A stretch of 64,000 nt of DNA from Dentipellis sp. KUC8613 (GCA_002286715.1 NSJX01000020.1:62001-126000); one strand, 5' to 3'. Positions 1-11,500 are shown, counted from the stretch's first letter. Notes: generated from the letters alone by a model not told the origin. Program-made: numbers and translations.

Positions 1-1948
1 TTCGTCGGCGCAGTACTGTAGCCCTCCACCCCGAACGCCTGCCCGAAGTCCGCCTTTGCGGGCGTGCTCGGCAGCGGCCCATGCGTGTTTGGCTTGCGGC
101 GCGCGTAGTCGACAAAGAAGCGTAGTGAACCCCAGATCTCGAGGAGGAAGTCACCTGCGTGAGAAGAGCGGGGACGTTAACAGAACGAATGATTTGAAAG
201 GGAAAGAGGGTTAGAATGGGATGGGAGGCGCACTGAAGTTGATGCTGTCCCAGAGGGGTCGCCAGATGCCTGTCTTGGCGGCACCCTCGATCTTGTATTC
301 GTTCCAGGTATAGGCCCACATCATCATGCCGGAGAACAGGATCATCTACGCGTCCCGGTCAGACTTTGACAAACTGACATTCGAAGAGTATCGAACGTAC
401 TTCCAGGCAGGTCGCAAGGGCATTGAGACCATCGGCGATGTTTGTCGACGTCCAGTACTGCGTGCCTATATTTTGGATGCGGCTTTAGAGCGGTAGGGTA
501 GATATTGGACCCGGCCTACCATGGATGACGTTGCCCTTGAGGAAGTTGAACTACATTACGAAGTGAGGAGGTTTGCGCAGAAACATGGATGGTGGTACGC
601 ACGACAAATGATTGGTAGAATGTGAAGAACACGATCAACTTGATAGACAAGAATTTCGCGAGCGGGCGGCGTCCCTTCAGTTCGTCCTTCATCAAACCAT
701 AGAACAGAAGCAATCCGTACAAGGCGATACTGCCGGCAGTGTCAAAACCCGGCCCACGAAAGATTGAAGTGAGGAAAGACGGACCTGATACTGAAGAAAT
801 CTACAAAGTCAAGATAGACCGCGGCGAAATGCACACTGTACGACCCCGACTCGCAAAGGACTTTGTACTTTTCGCAGATGATACCAGCTATGGACACGGC
901 TGGTCGGGGAGATTTACTAATGTCTTGTCTGTCATTCAAAATAACGGGCTTACCAGGCCGAATAATCACGTATTGCATGACTGACCACTACGGTGGCTAT
1001 CGTTAGATACAATATGTGAAATGGGGAGAACAAGACGTACTTTTATTGTGTACATAAAGTAGGCCTGAATCCGTGTCAACTTCGCTAGAATATCAGTAAT
1101 AGAAATTCAATTACCTTGGTTGGCCGATACCGCCAGCAGCAGAACTGCAAGCGCTTTCAGCATACCCGCGCTACAGAAGGTCAAACAAAACGGTGCTCAC
1201 GGGAATCGGAAGTTTCTGTTTATCTTTACGCGCAATGGCGGCTTGCGCGCTGTGGCCCACGCCGGTGTCGGCCACATATTCTATGATGAGGAGACTGCCG
1301 CGTGGACATACGTCAGTATGCACGGTGGATCCGCGTGGGATGACACAATGCTCACAGGAAGGCGCTTATGGTGAAAGCCTTGCCCCGAGCAGTCAGACAA
1401 ATACCTCGAGTAGTACGGCATCAACATACCTCGTATACTAGACAGTATTTGGTTAGCTTAGAAGGATCGACTTTGTGGCGGAACAATCATGACGTACCGA
1501 CTTCGATGAGGGAGTAGTAGGTGTAGCTCCGGAAGAAGCGGAAAGAGAAGAAGGAGATAATGGCGTATACAGCGGGCATATACAGAATTCGGATACTGGG
1601 CGCAGAGATGAGTACGCAACCGACCGAACGAGGGCTGAGGCGCACATTTGCCGCTGCTCATTTGGCTTGGTATAATTCCTGCGGACCTTCAGAGACGACA
1701 GACAGGGAACGACGAAATAACATACCGACAGTGCTTGAGGACGGTAATGATGGTGATAATGACAGTCTGTGCCAAATGTTCAGCGATACTCGCACTTTGG
1801 CGGGTATAGAATGAAATACACGCACGATGACGGCCGCCGCTCCTGCTATCGCCCATCCTATCCTATGCTGATCCCAGTCCGGCCCATCCGAGCTCCAAAA
1901 CTTCGACTGGTCGACTGCTTGGGTATTCTCCTCCGGACACACGGCCAT
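1..1948 (-). CDS. DUF300 / TMEM184 (Ost-alpha-like) seven-TM membrane protein, C-terminally cut by the window edge
   Basis: Multi-exon gene read right to left. The start ATG is at 1946-1948, and exon 1 (1826-1948) gives MAVCPEENTQ... running into a first hydrophobic segment. Splicing on GT..AG joins recognisable DUF300 blocks in order: KHCRNYTKPNEQRQ, YMPAVYAIISFFSFRFFR, SYTYYSLIEVVYEAFT, LLLIIEYVA, ALARKDKQKLPIP, FCCWRYRPTK, AYFMYTIKWSVMQYVIIRP, ALYGLLLFYGLMKDELKGRR, PLAKFLSIKLIVFFTFYQSF, VIHGTQYWTSTNIADGLNAL, MMMWAYTWNEYK and WRPLWDSINF. These match the family throughout, with about ten introns of 50-65 bp. Family members are multi-pass proteins of plasma or vacuolar membranes related to organic solute transporter alpha; the substrate in fungi is unknown. 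The reading frame stays open at base 1 (…VDYARRKPNTHGPLPSTP), so only the C-terminal tail is missing. Confidence 0.9.
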
Positions 1949-3154
1949 TCAGCGGTATACCAATGGCCAGGTACGGCAGACGTTTGGTGGTTGATGATGG
2001 CAACAGCTCAGAGCACGACAAGGCTTTTTAAGAGAGCGTGAGGCGTGCGTGCAGTGGTCGCAGGAGGGAAGAGGGCGCCAGTCCGCTCCTGGGCGAGAGA
2101 CTTGAAGTAAGGAAACAAGAGTGTAGTGAACCAATTGTTGTTTCCAGTCCAGTGTCCATGCCGATCCGGCCCATATCTACGCGCAATTCGGCAATGCGGC
2201 CGGTCCGCTCCTGCCCCATTCGGAGATTCTCCCGCCGCGCCGGCCAGTTCCGCAGTCGCGCAGCTGGTCCAGACAATCTTTCTCTCCTTTCCCTACCTGA
2301 ATTCTGAAGCCTGCTGAACATCGCCTTGCGGCGATGCACGAGTCTTCGGATGTGCCGTTAGAGGAACTACCTCCTGCCCTGCGGGGGAACCGCCTCGAGG
2401 AATGCAGCGAATGACCCGGATGTTTAGCTCAACTCCTGCGCGGTCGATTTACACGAAGGCGTGTTATACTCGTACATGGTTCTCTCTTCGATCTCAAATA
2501 ACATATCAGAGGCGAGTTTTATTCGTAACCCAAATATTAACTAACAGGATAGCTTCCATGATAGATATCTAATCCGCAGGATGACCAATTAGTCGAAGGG
2601 AAGCCTAGGCCAGAAATTCAGTCGTTTTCTTTTCCCCTTCCGTTTTCTTTCTCTGGAGACTTTCTGATACACAGGTATCATCTGGTTCTTGCTACTGGTT
2701 CGCTGCTCCGCACCACACCTCTTTCTGCAGCTCGGCTGTGCTTCAAGTAGAGGATAACCCCTTCCATTCCCCCATGGAGGGACATGCACTCCCCACGGAG
2801 CCGCAGCAATCTGCTTCCGCCCGCTCGATGGTGAGTAAGACGACTGGCAGTCGTACGCACCAGGAGTCCGAGGAGACTTGAGGACCGTATCCTCCGAACA
2901 AACACAAGACTGCTGACGCGAAGCGTCAACCGGTCGGCCCGTGCGGACTCTCCCACTAGCTGCGCAGTCACTGCTTCTCCCAACCCACTGCAGGTCCCGA
3001 CGCTTTTGTGCCCAAACTCGTCATATATATCGTGCCTGAAATACTGTACAAAATATCACTCTGCGCCGGCGCCGTTGCTTGCCGTCATTCTAATCGTACA
3101 ACCACAGGGCAATGCTGAAGACCACGTCTTCGTTCGTAGGTACCCTGGATGTGT
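1949..3154. other. Intergenic stretch, no gene recognised
   Basis: This stretch lies between the DUF300 gene start and the 3' end of the SMP-domain gene. It should hold the DUF300 promoter and the 3' UTR of the SMP gene. Short overlapping open frames around 2030-2340 exist on both strands, but they show no domain, no splice-consistent structure and no family resemblance. I see nothing else. Confidence 0.4.
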
Positions 3155-3481
3155 CTACTTCTTCGGGCTCGCGGGCGCGGTGGGCGTCGCCTTGCCGGCA
3201 CCAGCGCTGGCGTTCGCGTTCTTTGCTGCAGCGCTCTGCGCACGACTTGGAAAGCTGCCCTTGCCGGTGCTCTGTCCGCCCTTGGCCTGGACAAGAATAA
3301 CGACAGCGACATCAGTCTCGTCGGTGAACTTAACTGGGCGTGCGCCTTACCTGGGAAGACTGGATACGCGCAGCGTCAGACTGCGTCGTCTTGGTGCCGC
3401 CGGTGGTTCCTGCAACACGTATACATCAGCCGACAGCTCTGAGCCACAGAAGGACGGATGCTGCTCACCCTTCTTAGGCAT
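3155..3481 (-). CDS. Small SMP (seed maturation protein / LEA-like) domain protein
   Basis: A three-exon gene starting at ATG 3479-3481. Splicing gives MPKK, then GTTGGTKTTQSDAARIQSSQ, then AKGGQSTGKGSFPSRAQSAA and a tail AKNANASAGAGKATPTAPASPKK, about 66 residues. Blocks of the type DAARIQSSQAKGG..GKGSF..RAQSAA are the signature of the SMP domain found in plant late-embryogenesis proteins and in short fungal proteins. Both introns are about 60 bp with GT..AG ends. The protein is hydrophilic and probably disordered; by analogy it may protect macromolecules during desiccation or sporulation, but that role is inference. A TATA box read on the minus strand lies at 3582-3588, about 100 bp from the start codon. 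The long plus-strand open frame across the same bases is a shadow. Confidence 0.8.
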
Positions 3482-4467
3482 GTTGATCTGGTTGTGGGGG
3501 GTAAAGTGGTAAAGTGTCGGTGGGCGGCTGGGGACTAGACAGATATGTCTGGATACCTCTTCCCCGCCGCCCCCAGTGCTCTTTTATACCTGCCGTCCCC
3601 CTCTTCATTTCGCACTACAGCCTCCACCCCATCCCCACCCCTCGATAACAATCACCCCGTCAATCCCCACCCCCAATGCGCCCATCCCGCCTCCATCACG
3701 CGCAATACAGGCGGTATATGGCCTGAGCCCTTCCGAATCATGGTCCCTGCTTAATCTCGCACTTCGCGCGCGCTATTCTGGGTATCCTCGGCGGTGCGCG
3801 AACATTGCCATAGGCCGATTGGCGTCGAGACGCGTGCGTGCGTCGGACCGAAGCGCGAGGTATGAATCGCGAATGGCGGGCGGTAGCTGGTCAAAGGGCG
3901 ACTGCGACGCTGCGGGGGGAGTTGGGTGCGGGCTGGGGCAGAGGGAAGAGATATTTTGGGCCTGCCTGCCCGGTCAGCCGAGTTTGATGAAACCTTGAGC
4001 TTGTTTCTTCTGCTCAGGCTATCGGACCGATGCTTCTCGAGGACAGTCGAACAAGTCATGCGATGCGAGTCGAGTGAAGAGGCGCTTTGGGTACCACGGC
4101 ATCGTGTTCATCAAGGGTAAACCTGCACTAATACTGCAGCATTCCTTTTCATGACTGCACGTGAGCGATCCCCTCTACACATTTTCTTCACGTGAGCTGA
4201 GCGATGTCGACAGTGTTGACCGTACCATCAAGCTGCAAATAGACATTCTTGGCGAACGTACTGCCAATTCATCATTGACTCTCATGACCCAAGCACAGGG
4301 TCTTCAGTGGGTTCGCTAATGCACGAGCTTGTGGCACACACGACTGATCGAACAAATAAAAAATTCGGCCTCTCCGACTCAATCACCGTCAGCAACTTTT
4401 CCTATTACCGTCACAAGTATCATTGTCTGTATTCTTTGCAAAAACATCTCGTCCATGTCTCAATTCT
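3482..4467. promoter_or_regulatory. SMP gene promoter plus intergenic DNA
   Basis: Contains a minus-strand TATAAAAG-type box at 3582-3588 serving the SMP gene, flanked by a C-rich pyrimidine tract on the plus strand (about 3590-3700). The remainder up to 4467 shows only shadow open frames and the 3' flank of the decayed protease. Confidence 0.5.
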
Positions 4468-5896
4468 TCAGCGCAAGCGGGCAAACCCAATGGTGTTCTC
4501 TGTGGCATCGAGCTTCATGTACACATTCTTGAGGAACGTGCTGCCAACCAACCATTCTCCCGGCTGCCTCGACGGACTTGCCTGGACTGACGAGAAGCAA
4601 TGTCGCTGCAAACCAAATTGCGGGGGCGCCGGTACTGGTGCGTTGACCAGGTCGCGCGGATCTATCGGCCACGACACACCGCCAATTGTCAACGACAGCA
4701 CGACCGTATTGTCGCACGGGATGAGGTGGTGGCCCGTGCTCGCGACGATGGTGCCCGGGATGAAGCGGTGGAGCGCCGCCGCGTCCCCGGGGGCATGAGG
4801 ATGTGCAGCGCGCCCGTGTCGAGGAGGCTCACGCGCGGGTTTCTTGGGACGAGTACGCCGTTGATCGCCACGCTGTCGATCCGCGCGCGCCAGCGCGCAA
4901 TGTCGAGGTTCCGCACGGTGACCATCGACTGCACGAAGAATTTGTCTGGGTTCACTCCGCCCATGACGAGTTCGCCCCCGCCTCCGCCGTCGCGCCCGCG
5001 GGGGAGTTTCCAGCCCGTGACGCGCGCGGGGATGGCTTTGCTCAGCGCGAAGGTGTCCACGACGGGCGGCAGGCCCACTCGAGATCCAACCTGGCACCGG
5101 TAGGGAGTGCCACCGTGGTGACCCCTTCCTCCGGTCGACTAGAGATAGATCCATCGGTGTGGGTAGCAGCGGCGAATGGCATATCCAAGCGTACTCCCCC
5201 GATGTTGACGACCTCCCGGACGACTTGATTTGTCACGCTGACCCCGTTCTCATACGTGAGGCTGGTGGGTGTGGTTCCAGGAAGCGCCTGCGAGATGACG
5301 CTATTCTTGTTGCCCTTCATGCGGTCATGAGCAGGCCGCTCTGGTCCGAGGAATGTGTCAGGCCTGCGACGTACCTTGGTAGGACAGGTTGACGAATAAA
5401 CCCAGAACTCCGCCGAGCCCGTGTCTGCGAGCACGCGAAATGGGCGAGGGTTGGCGCCAATGTTCAGTGACATGAAGTACAGCGAGTCGCCTTCTTCTAC
5501 GGTCAAGGGAATTCTGATCAGCTGGGCATTGCGACGCTGTATACTGTGTTAAACCTGTAGAATACAGAACCTCAGTCTTAAGCACATAAGAGACTATATA
5601 CTCGAGTCGACACGCGATGCTCGCGTTGTACTTCAACATACTGGAGTCGCCGAATGTAAGCATCGGTGGGTGATGCAATTATACAACTTCAACTTACTTG
5701 TTGCCCGAACCCTGTAGCACATCCGGAACCACGCCAGAATTTGGAACTTGATGAAGCCTTACCGATGTTCCCTGAAGCAGGTCATCGGCGGGTCTGTTGT
5801 CCACTACAAGTGGGAGAGCATGGCCGACATTGCTACTACTAGTACACAGGCGAAGGCATTGAAGTTCACAAAGATGTCAAGGCCCCGTTCAGGCAT
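4468..5896 (-). pseudogene. Aspartic protease (A1, pepsin-like) copy 1, frameshifted
   Basis: A left-cluster relative of the proteases at 6041 and 12332. The N-lobe motif ADTGSAEFWVYSSTCPTK lies near 5370-5470, and the C-lobe motif LLDTGALHILMPPG near 4800-4830. The tail is DPRDLVN...GEWLVGSTFLKNVYM...GFARLR with a stop at 4468. The frame breaks by one base around 4795, in a run of Cs and Gs: LMPPG is in one frame and DAAALHRFIPGTIV, needed to continue the fold, is in the next. A second one-base break lies just after the signal-like N-terminus (MPERGLDIFVNFNAFACVLV..., ATG at 5894-5896), where a TAG follows SHL while the mature region reads on in another frame. Either a pseudogene or two sequencing errors in low-complexity runs. 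The catalytic Asp of both lobes is retained, so a repaired reading would be plausible. Confidence 0.65.
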
Positions 5897-6040
5897 GTCG
5901 GAAGCGACAGCCGGCAAAATTACTTACTGAACGCGTCATCGATGCTCACTAGTCGGTCTTCAAAGCTGATCAGTTTCATCTCCATTAATTCTTCTATATA
6001 TCCTATCTGCACTCCCCTACAAGCGTTCATCCCGGATTCG

Positions 6041-7442
6041 TCAACGTAAGCGGGCAATTCCAATCGTATTTGCCGTTGAGTCGAGTGTCATGTAGACGTT
6101 CTTGAGAAATGGGCTTCCAACTAGCCACTCCCCCGGCTGCCTTCCAAACACTGACTGGATCGACGAGTAGCAGTAGCCCGGAGGAAGTCTGGCTTCAGGG
6201 GGTGCAGGTTCATTGACAAGATCGCGAGGATCTACCGGCCAGGATGTCCCACCAATGGAGAGCGATAGGACAGCTCGATTGTCGCACGGGAGGAAATAGT
6301 CACCTGCATGTGTTACAATCAGACCAGGGATGACAGCGTGCAGCGCCTCGGCATCTTCAAAAGACATGGAGATATCGGGTGCGCCCGTGTCGAGGATGGC
6401 CACGCGCGGGCTGTTTATGACGCGGGCACCATTGATAGAGGCAGCTTCGATCGGAGCCAGCCAGTGACCAGGATCAAGACTTCTGACAGTGACCTTCGAC
6501 CGTGCAACGAACTTCGTAGGGTTCACCCCTCCGAGGACGAGTTCGCCGTCATTTCTTCCGTCGATGCCGCGGGAAAGTTTCCAGCCAGTAACGCGCTCCG
6601 GGATAAGGCCACTCTGTGCCAGCGAGTCCACGACAGGAGGCAGACCCATGGCTGATGCACTCTGTTTACAGCAAAATGATGAAAAAGAATGATCAGAGAC
6701 CGGAGAACCTCTAAACGGGGGACGCACTCACCGCGCGGGAAAACCCCATTAAACCGTCCTCTGGCCCACTGCTTATCATTGCGCTAACTTTAGTTGCAGC
6801 GGCAAACATCAAATCTACGAACTGTCCACCAAAGTTGACGGCCTCGCGAATGGTCCCAGCAGTCAATCCGGCCCCGTTCTCGTATCGAAGACTTATCGCG
6901 CGCGTTCCCGGGACTGGCAAAGCATTGACACTATTCTTGTTGCCCTTGAAAGCAAAAATGGGCAGCGATCAGCAGGTGCCGCGGAAAATATACCAGAAGT
7001 CCACAAGAAAACACGTACTCGTGTAGGACACGTCGAGGAGTAGACCCAGAAATCTGCGGAGCCCGTGTCTGCGATTATACGGAACGGATTTGGGTTTGTG
7101 CCGATCCTCAGCGAGGCAAAGTAAGGTACATCGCCTTTGCCGGGATCCAGTGGGATGAAAATCGGCTGCGCATTGCGACGTCGTAAGCTGACGTGGGAGA
7201 TGAGAGAATTTCTGTGCTATATGGTCATGATCGGGAGAAACTGACCTCGAAGATTCCAGCAATTCGTTGACGGTAGAATTCGGACCGCTACTTCGATCGT
7301 ACGAGTCGATAATCCGAAGGATGTCATCGTGACCTTGTTGACTGGGTGTGGCCGCCAATGGGTGAGCACGAGCATTTCGAATCTCAACCGAAGCCAGATA
7401 GCCTGCTGCGAGGATGATAGAAACCTTGGATAGAAAACGCAT
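6041..7442 (-). CDS. Secreted aspartic protease (A1, pepsin-like) copy 2, intact
   Basis: Begins MRFLSKVSIILAAGYLASVE, a classical signal peptide, then an acidic pro-region (HDDILRIIDSYDRSSGPNST). Exon joins follow: ESSR/S-LRRRNAQPIFIPL, then FRIIADTGSADFWVYSS with the first catalytic DTG, GNKNSVNALPVPGTRAISLR, MGLPPVVDSLAQSGLIPERV, and AILDTGAPDISMSF with the second DTG. It ends EWLVGSPFLKNVYMTLDSTA...IARLR and a stop at 6041. All introns are about 55-75 bp with GT..AG. The length (about 400 residues) suits the family. Predicted extracellular endopeptidase, acid-active by family. A minus-strand TATATAAGG box at 7522-7530 sits about 85 bp from the ATG. The start is chosen because it gives the signal peptide. 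Confidence 0.9.
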
Positions 7443-8129
7443 GTGAAGAAAGAATAACAGTCAAAGAGAGAAGGGAAGAAGGAAGGGCCAGCCTAGCTTC
7501 CCCGCTTTACCCCACCTCGCCTTATATACACCCCCACACGTGGTCCGCCCAAGGCACAAAAGATTGCAAAGTGCATCAAGATATTTTATTCGATAAGTCA
7601 AGCCTATTCACCTTTACGATTGGCATTCCCGCTAGTACGAGTGTCCCTTGTCGGCATGACCGACCATTGACGGGTCTATCATAGCGCACTGTCAGTCACG
7701 ACGTCGTTATCATGATTTTGGATCGACAGCCTCGGCGACAAAAATGAACATCTGCACAGGATTTCTCCTTCGCCGCCGCCGCTACGACGGCAGATCCGGT
7801 GAAGTTGGTAGAGGCATTGCCTAAGTACAGGATCTGCATCAGTGTCTGTTTAGTGATAGCCGCTGAGCAGTAATATAGGGTAGGCTCCTACTTCAACAGC
7901 AAGTTAACAAATATCTAATAACCGGTTTCAAACCGAACCGGCAGTCATAGTCAGCCGGTGGCGAAGTATGCACCGATGCACCCTGACACGCGTACGGCTG
8001 GGGAGAGGATGCCAAGGCCATATCTGAAATACCCGTCAATGAGGGGTGCGGAAGACAACGTTGCGTGGACATGTGAAATTGCTCACAAGAAGACTGCGAC
8101 TGCGATGCTGTAGCGTGTACTGTGGCAGT
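7443..8129. promoter_or_regulatory. Promoter of protease copy 2 and spacer, duplicated at 13724-14170
   Basis: Holds the minus-strand TATA box (7522-7530) and a conserved spacer that recurs almost unchanged at 13724-14170, including the block with GCACAAAAGATTGCAAAG and the AACATCTGCACAGGATTTCT segment. No open frame of substance. Confidence 0.6.
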
Positions 8130-9122
8130 CACGTCCACTTTGTCAGCGAAGATGCCGAGATCTCAACGTCTCAACGCGTCGCAAGCGTAACAACGCGGGC
8201 GCCAAGGGTACAACCGAGCTCATCTCGTTGGCGCAGAGCTCGCCCATGTCGAACATGTTCGACTCGGTATATATAAGACCACTTGACGCGAGGAGATTCA
8301 CGATGGGCGGCATGCCCATTCCTGACCCGCCCTGATTGGAGCGCTAAAGAACGAACACGACGGTCAGACTTCGGCGAATTTGAAACAAGCAGAGTACACT
8401 CACTACCAAACCGAAGCCCATGACACCTTTCTCTGGCCGACCGGCAAAGATCGCGCTGACTTCAGTTGCGGCGGCAAATGGGATGTTAAAAGCACCTCCA
8501 GGACCGAAATCAACGACGTCGCGGACGACCCCAGCCTTCAATGTGACGCCACCCTCGTACCCGAAGCCTGCCGGCCTCGTTCCCCGAACCGCCGGCGCAG
8601 TTACATTATTCTTTGTCCCCTTGAGAATAAAAAGCATGATTGTCAGCAGGTGCATCGGAAACATGTGCGAAAAGTATGCAGAAAAACACGCACGCGTGTG
8701 GGACTGGTCGAAGGATAAACCCAAAAATCTGAGGAAGCCGCGTCAGCAATAACATGGAATAGCTGTGGGTTTGAACCGATGAACAGTGAGGCGAAGTGGT
8801 GGATATCGTGTTGGCCAGGAACCAGTGGTACGGAAATAGCCCGGACGGCGCGAAATTGAACCCTTGCACCACGGGATACGTCAGAAAATAAACATTTTCG
8901 AGCTATGCTGCGACCACGAGAAACTTACCTTGATACTGGCGATGCGTGGACAGCGGAATCCAGACTGCTACTCCCAGTGTACAAATTCGAGATTTGAAAA
9001 ACATTGTCGTGATCATGTTCGCGGGGAGCCAGTGCCAGTGGGCGAGCATAAGCACCGCGAATATCGAACAATACGAGGCAGCCTGCTGCAAGAGCAATGA
9101 CAACATGGAAAATAAGGGGCAT
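8130..9122 (-). pseudogene. Aspartic protease copy 3, decayed: catalytic loop altered and C-lobe lost
   Basis: The signal peptide MPLIFHVVIALAAGCLVLFD begins at 9120-9122, followed by ARPLALAPREHDHDNVF, the analogue of the pro-region in copies 2 and 4. The N-lobe reads LFHVIADAASSDFWVYPS: Asp is kept, but the invariant DTG is DAA. The third block (GTKNNVTAPAVRGTRPAGFG, PFAAATEVSAIFAGRP) is preserved down to about 8344. The next exon starts MGMPPIVNLLASSGLIYTES and then drifts into unrelated frames. No second DTG, no flap-to-tail region and no family C-terminus are present. The same decayed structure recurs at 14530-14968, so much of the damage predates the duplication. Confidence 0.7.
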
Positions 9123-9849
9123 AGAAATCAAAGAGATGAGCAGGCGAAGAAAAAAGGAGGAAGGGCCGGCCTTGCTCACCCTCCTTCACACTCACTCATA
9201 TTATGTATGCCGTCCGACATTGTCTGCTCGGGGTCGGAATAAGCCATTGCATCCCTCGCCATCGGTTGTTTTTCCATCTGGAAGCACATCAAAATCCTTC
9301 CTCGACAAAGCCGAGTCAACTTGTGCGTTTATGCCAGCGCCCGCTGTTGTCACGATGAAATGCGGGCCTATTCCTGGAACAAAATCAGCACCATTTAGCG
9401 TTCTCGTAGATATGAATAATTTACATTGATTGTGCAGAGTCAGATCCTTGAGGAAGGTAAACAAATCATGAATCCGTCGGGACGTGACTCAGAAGCCAAA
9501 TCGAACTGATGTGAACGTCACCCGTAATCTCACGTGATCACGCATGCTCACGCGCGTCCACGCGTGTTTTTGCATGGCCATGGACTGCACACGCACCCTC
9601 ACGCGTGCTGCCATCCGTGGTCTATCGAATCCACCACTGATCATGCCAGAACACGCCGATTTTTTCGCGTGCTGCGAGTGGTACGTTGTCTCGATTTTTG
9701 TCCGATGGTTGCATTTTGTCCAAGCTGATCCTTACCTCTTATCCCATCAGGTCTTGGTTCAATTTGTTACACTCGATCTGGCTCCTATTGGTCTGAGGTT
9801 CCCGCGTGCAGCCATCCATGTTCATCCATGGCATCCCGGGTGAGATGTA
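9123..9849. other. Intergenic stretch upstream of protease copy 3
   Basis: Contains the presumed promoter of the decayed protease. Beyond about 9530 there is a tract rich in CACG/CGCG words (CACGTGATCACGCATGCTCA and repeats of CACGCGTG). No gene is supported; the open frames at 9097-9464 lack any motif. Confidence 0.4.
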
Positions 9850-11500
9850 TACTTTTTATACCCGTGCCAATTCATTCACTTGGTTGCTTTCTCTCAACCT
9901 CGCTCGATGCCCCCCTTTGTTCGGTACTCCCTCGTGTGGTTGGCTCGCGTCGTGTCGCACCCGTGCAATGTGTCGCGCCGCCCTCGCCCTTTCCCCGCCC
10001 CTCGCGACCTTTATCCGCCTTTCCCATCCTCTCGCCGTCCCGTGCAACCTAGGAACGGCGGGGGATACGCATGCCACCTCGCAGCTGCGTGCCCTAGCAA
10101 CGGCGCATGCAGCCATCACAACGCTGGTGCAGCACCTGCGCTCGTCGACACGGGCATCGTCATGCACGCGCTGTCGCGATTCCTCTCCTTGGGCATCGGC
10201 GATGCCCTCACGACGAATGTCGACGCCTACTTTCCTGCGTCGTCTCGTGCATGCCCTTGCTGGCCTCATCATCTGTGCCGCCGCCGCCCTCTCTCGTGCC
10301 GCCGCCGCCCTCTCTCGTGCCGCCGCCGCCCTCTCTCGTGCCGCCGCCGCCCTCTCTCGTGCCGCCGCCGCCCTCTCCCGTGTCCCAGCCACCCTGGCTC
10401 GCGCATCGCAGCCGCCCTCGCTCCCGCTGCCATTCTGCATCCTCCCTCGCGCCACCCCGTGCTCGACCCGCCCCTTCGCTCGCCCCGCCTTTGCATACCT
10501 TATAGCCCTCGCTCGAGCTGGCCTTGCGTCGCCTCACTCGTGCCGTCTGAGCCCGCGCCGCCTTTCCTGCGTCCCATCCACTCCTCTCTCGCGCCGCGCC
10601 GCCCTTGCGCCACCCTCGTACGCCTTCTCCCGCGCCGTCCCCGCCCCGCATCGTTCGCGCCGTCTCTCTCGCGCCTGTGCCGCCTGTGCGTAGCCCAGCG
10701 GCCCAGTGGCCCTCACTCAAACTGCCCCCGTGCTGTGTCGCTTGCGTCGTCTGGCGCTCGCGTCGCCTCGCTCGTGTCTCACCCGCCCCTCTCTCGCGCC
10801 ACTCGTGCGCCCTCTCGCTGCCTCTCTCGTGCCCCACCAGCCCTCTCCCGCTCGTGCCGCCTTGCTCGTGTCCAACCCACCCACTCCCGTGTCACCCTCA
10901 TTCGTCCTTGCCCCCGCTCACACGCTCCATGCCTCTGCCCTCTCACGCACGCTCTGCCAGTGCACCTCGCGTGACGAGCTCAAGCGCGAGCGACGGGCGC
11001 GTCCTCGAGGGGCACGGAGTGGAAGGTCGGGTGCAAGGGGTTGATGGGGGGTTGATAGAGCGGGAGGTTGCCCTCCCGCGGCTGGTGGCGAAGAGGTTGC
11101 CCTGCGGGAGTGGGGAGGGTGGGATGAGACGGAGGCTAGTACCACAGGGTTGTGCGCGCGCCTGGCTGAGGTGCGGGAGGTTGGGTGACCGCGAACATAC
11201 GGGCGAGGGCGAGGGCGGGCGTGTCCCTGCGTGCGGTCGGCGGTGCAGAGACGGGCTGGAGCACGGCGACGGCGGGCGATGCCGCGGGCGCGGGCTCAGG
11301 CTCCTCCGCGAGGGCGTAAACGGCGAAAACATGCTGTCGGGGGCGCCGTCGGGGGTGGTGCAGGTGCGGCGTGAGTGGCGTCGTGACGGACGATGTCGAC
11401 ACGCTGGTCCACGGCGCGCGCAAGAGGTTCATTGCCATGTCGATGTCGAGTATGTGCTGCCGCTCGCGCACGTCTGGGTCGACCGCTTGAGCAGTCGAAG
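9850..11500. other. GC-rich low-complexity block with an abrupt strand-skew switch
   Basis: From about 9950 to 10970 the plus strand is extremely C/T-rich, built of CTCGTGCC, CCGCC and CCCTCTC words. From about 10990 to 11400 it becomes G/A-rich (GGGCGAGGGCGAGGG, GTGGGGAGGGTGGG). Long open frames exist in most reading frames on both strands, as expected from the lack of A/T-rich stop codons. They translate to Arg/Pro/Ala/Ser repeats without domains, so I do not call genes. The block lies between the two copies of the direct duplication. Confidence 0.6.
10273..10380. repeat. 21-bp tandem repeat, about five units
   Basis: The unit GCCGCCGCCGCCCTCTCTCGT is repeated about five times with almost no variation, and the last unit diverges to CTCTCCCGT. 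It is in frame (7 codons), so frame translations show RAAAALS repeats. Inside the C-rich block. Confidence 0.9.

Larger units (their letters stand above)
5953..8670. repeat. Direct duplication, copy 1 (pairs with 12243-14968)
   Basis: Near-identical sequence starts at about 5953 and 12243 (GGTCTTCAAAGCTGATCAGT...). It runs through the complete protease gene, its promoter, a roughly 480 bp spacer and the downstream half of a decayed protease. Similarity fades around 8670/14968. Spacer DNA is conserved as well as coding DNA, so this is segmental duplication rather than selection on the genes alone. Small indels distinguish the copies in the spacer. Confidence 0.85.

Noticed and set aside
3006..3512. 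168-codon plus-strand open frame
   Set aside because: Antisense shadow of the SMP-domain gene, which has correct splice sites, a TATA box and family motifs on the minus strand.
4468..5154. 228-codon frame at the protease copy 1 locus as a separate protein
   Set aside because: Only its last third is protease. The first part is an out-of-frame reading of the same gene across the frame break.
10273..10380. Tandem repeat as a CRISPR array
   Set aside because: Units are contiguous without unique spacers, and the genome is eukaryotic.
9880..10974. Very long open frames on both strands through the GC-rich block
   Set aside because: They arise from absence of A/T-rich stop codons. Translations are Arg/Pro/Ala/Ser repeats in every frame, with no domain, no splice structure and no start context.
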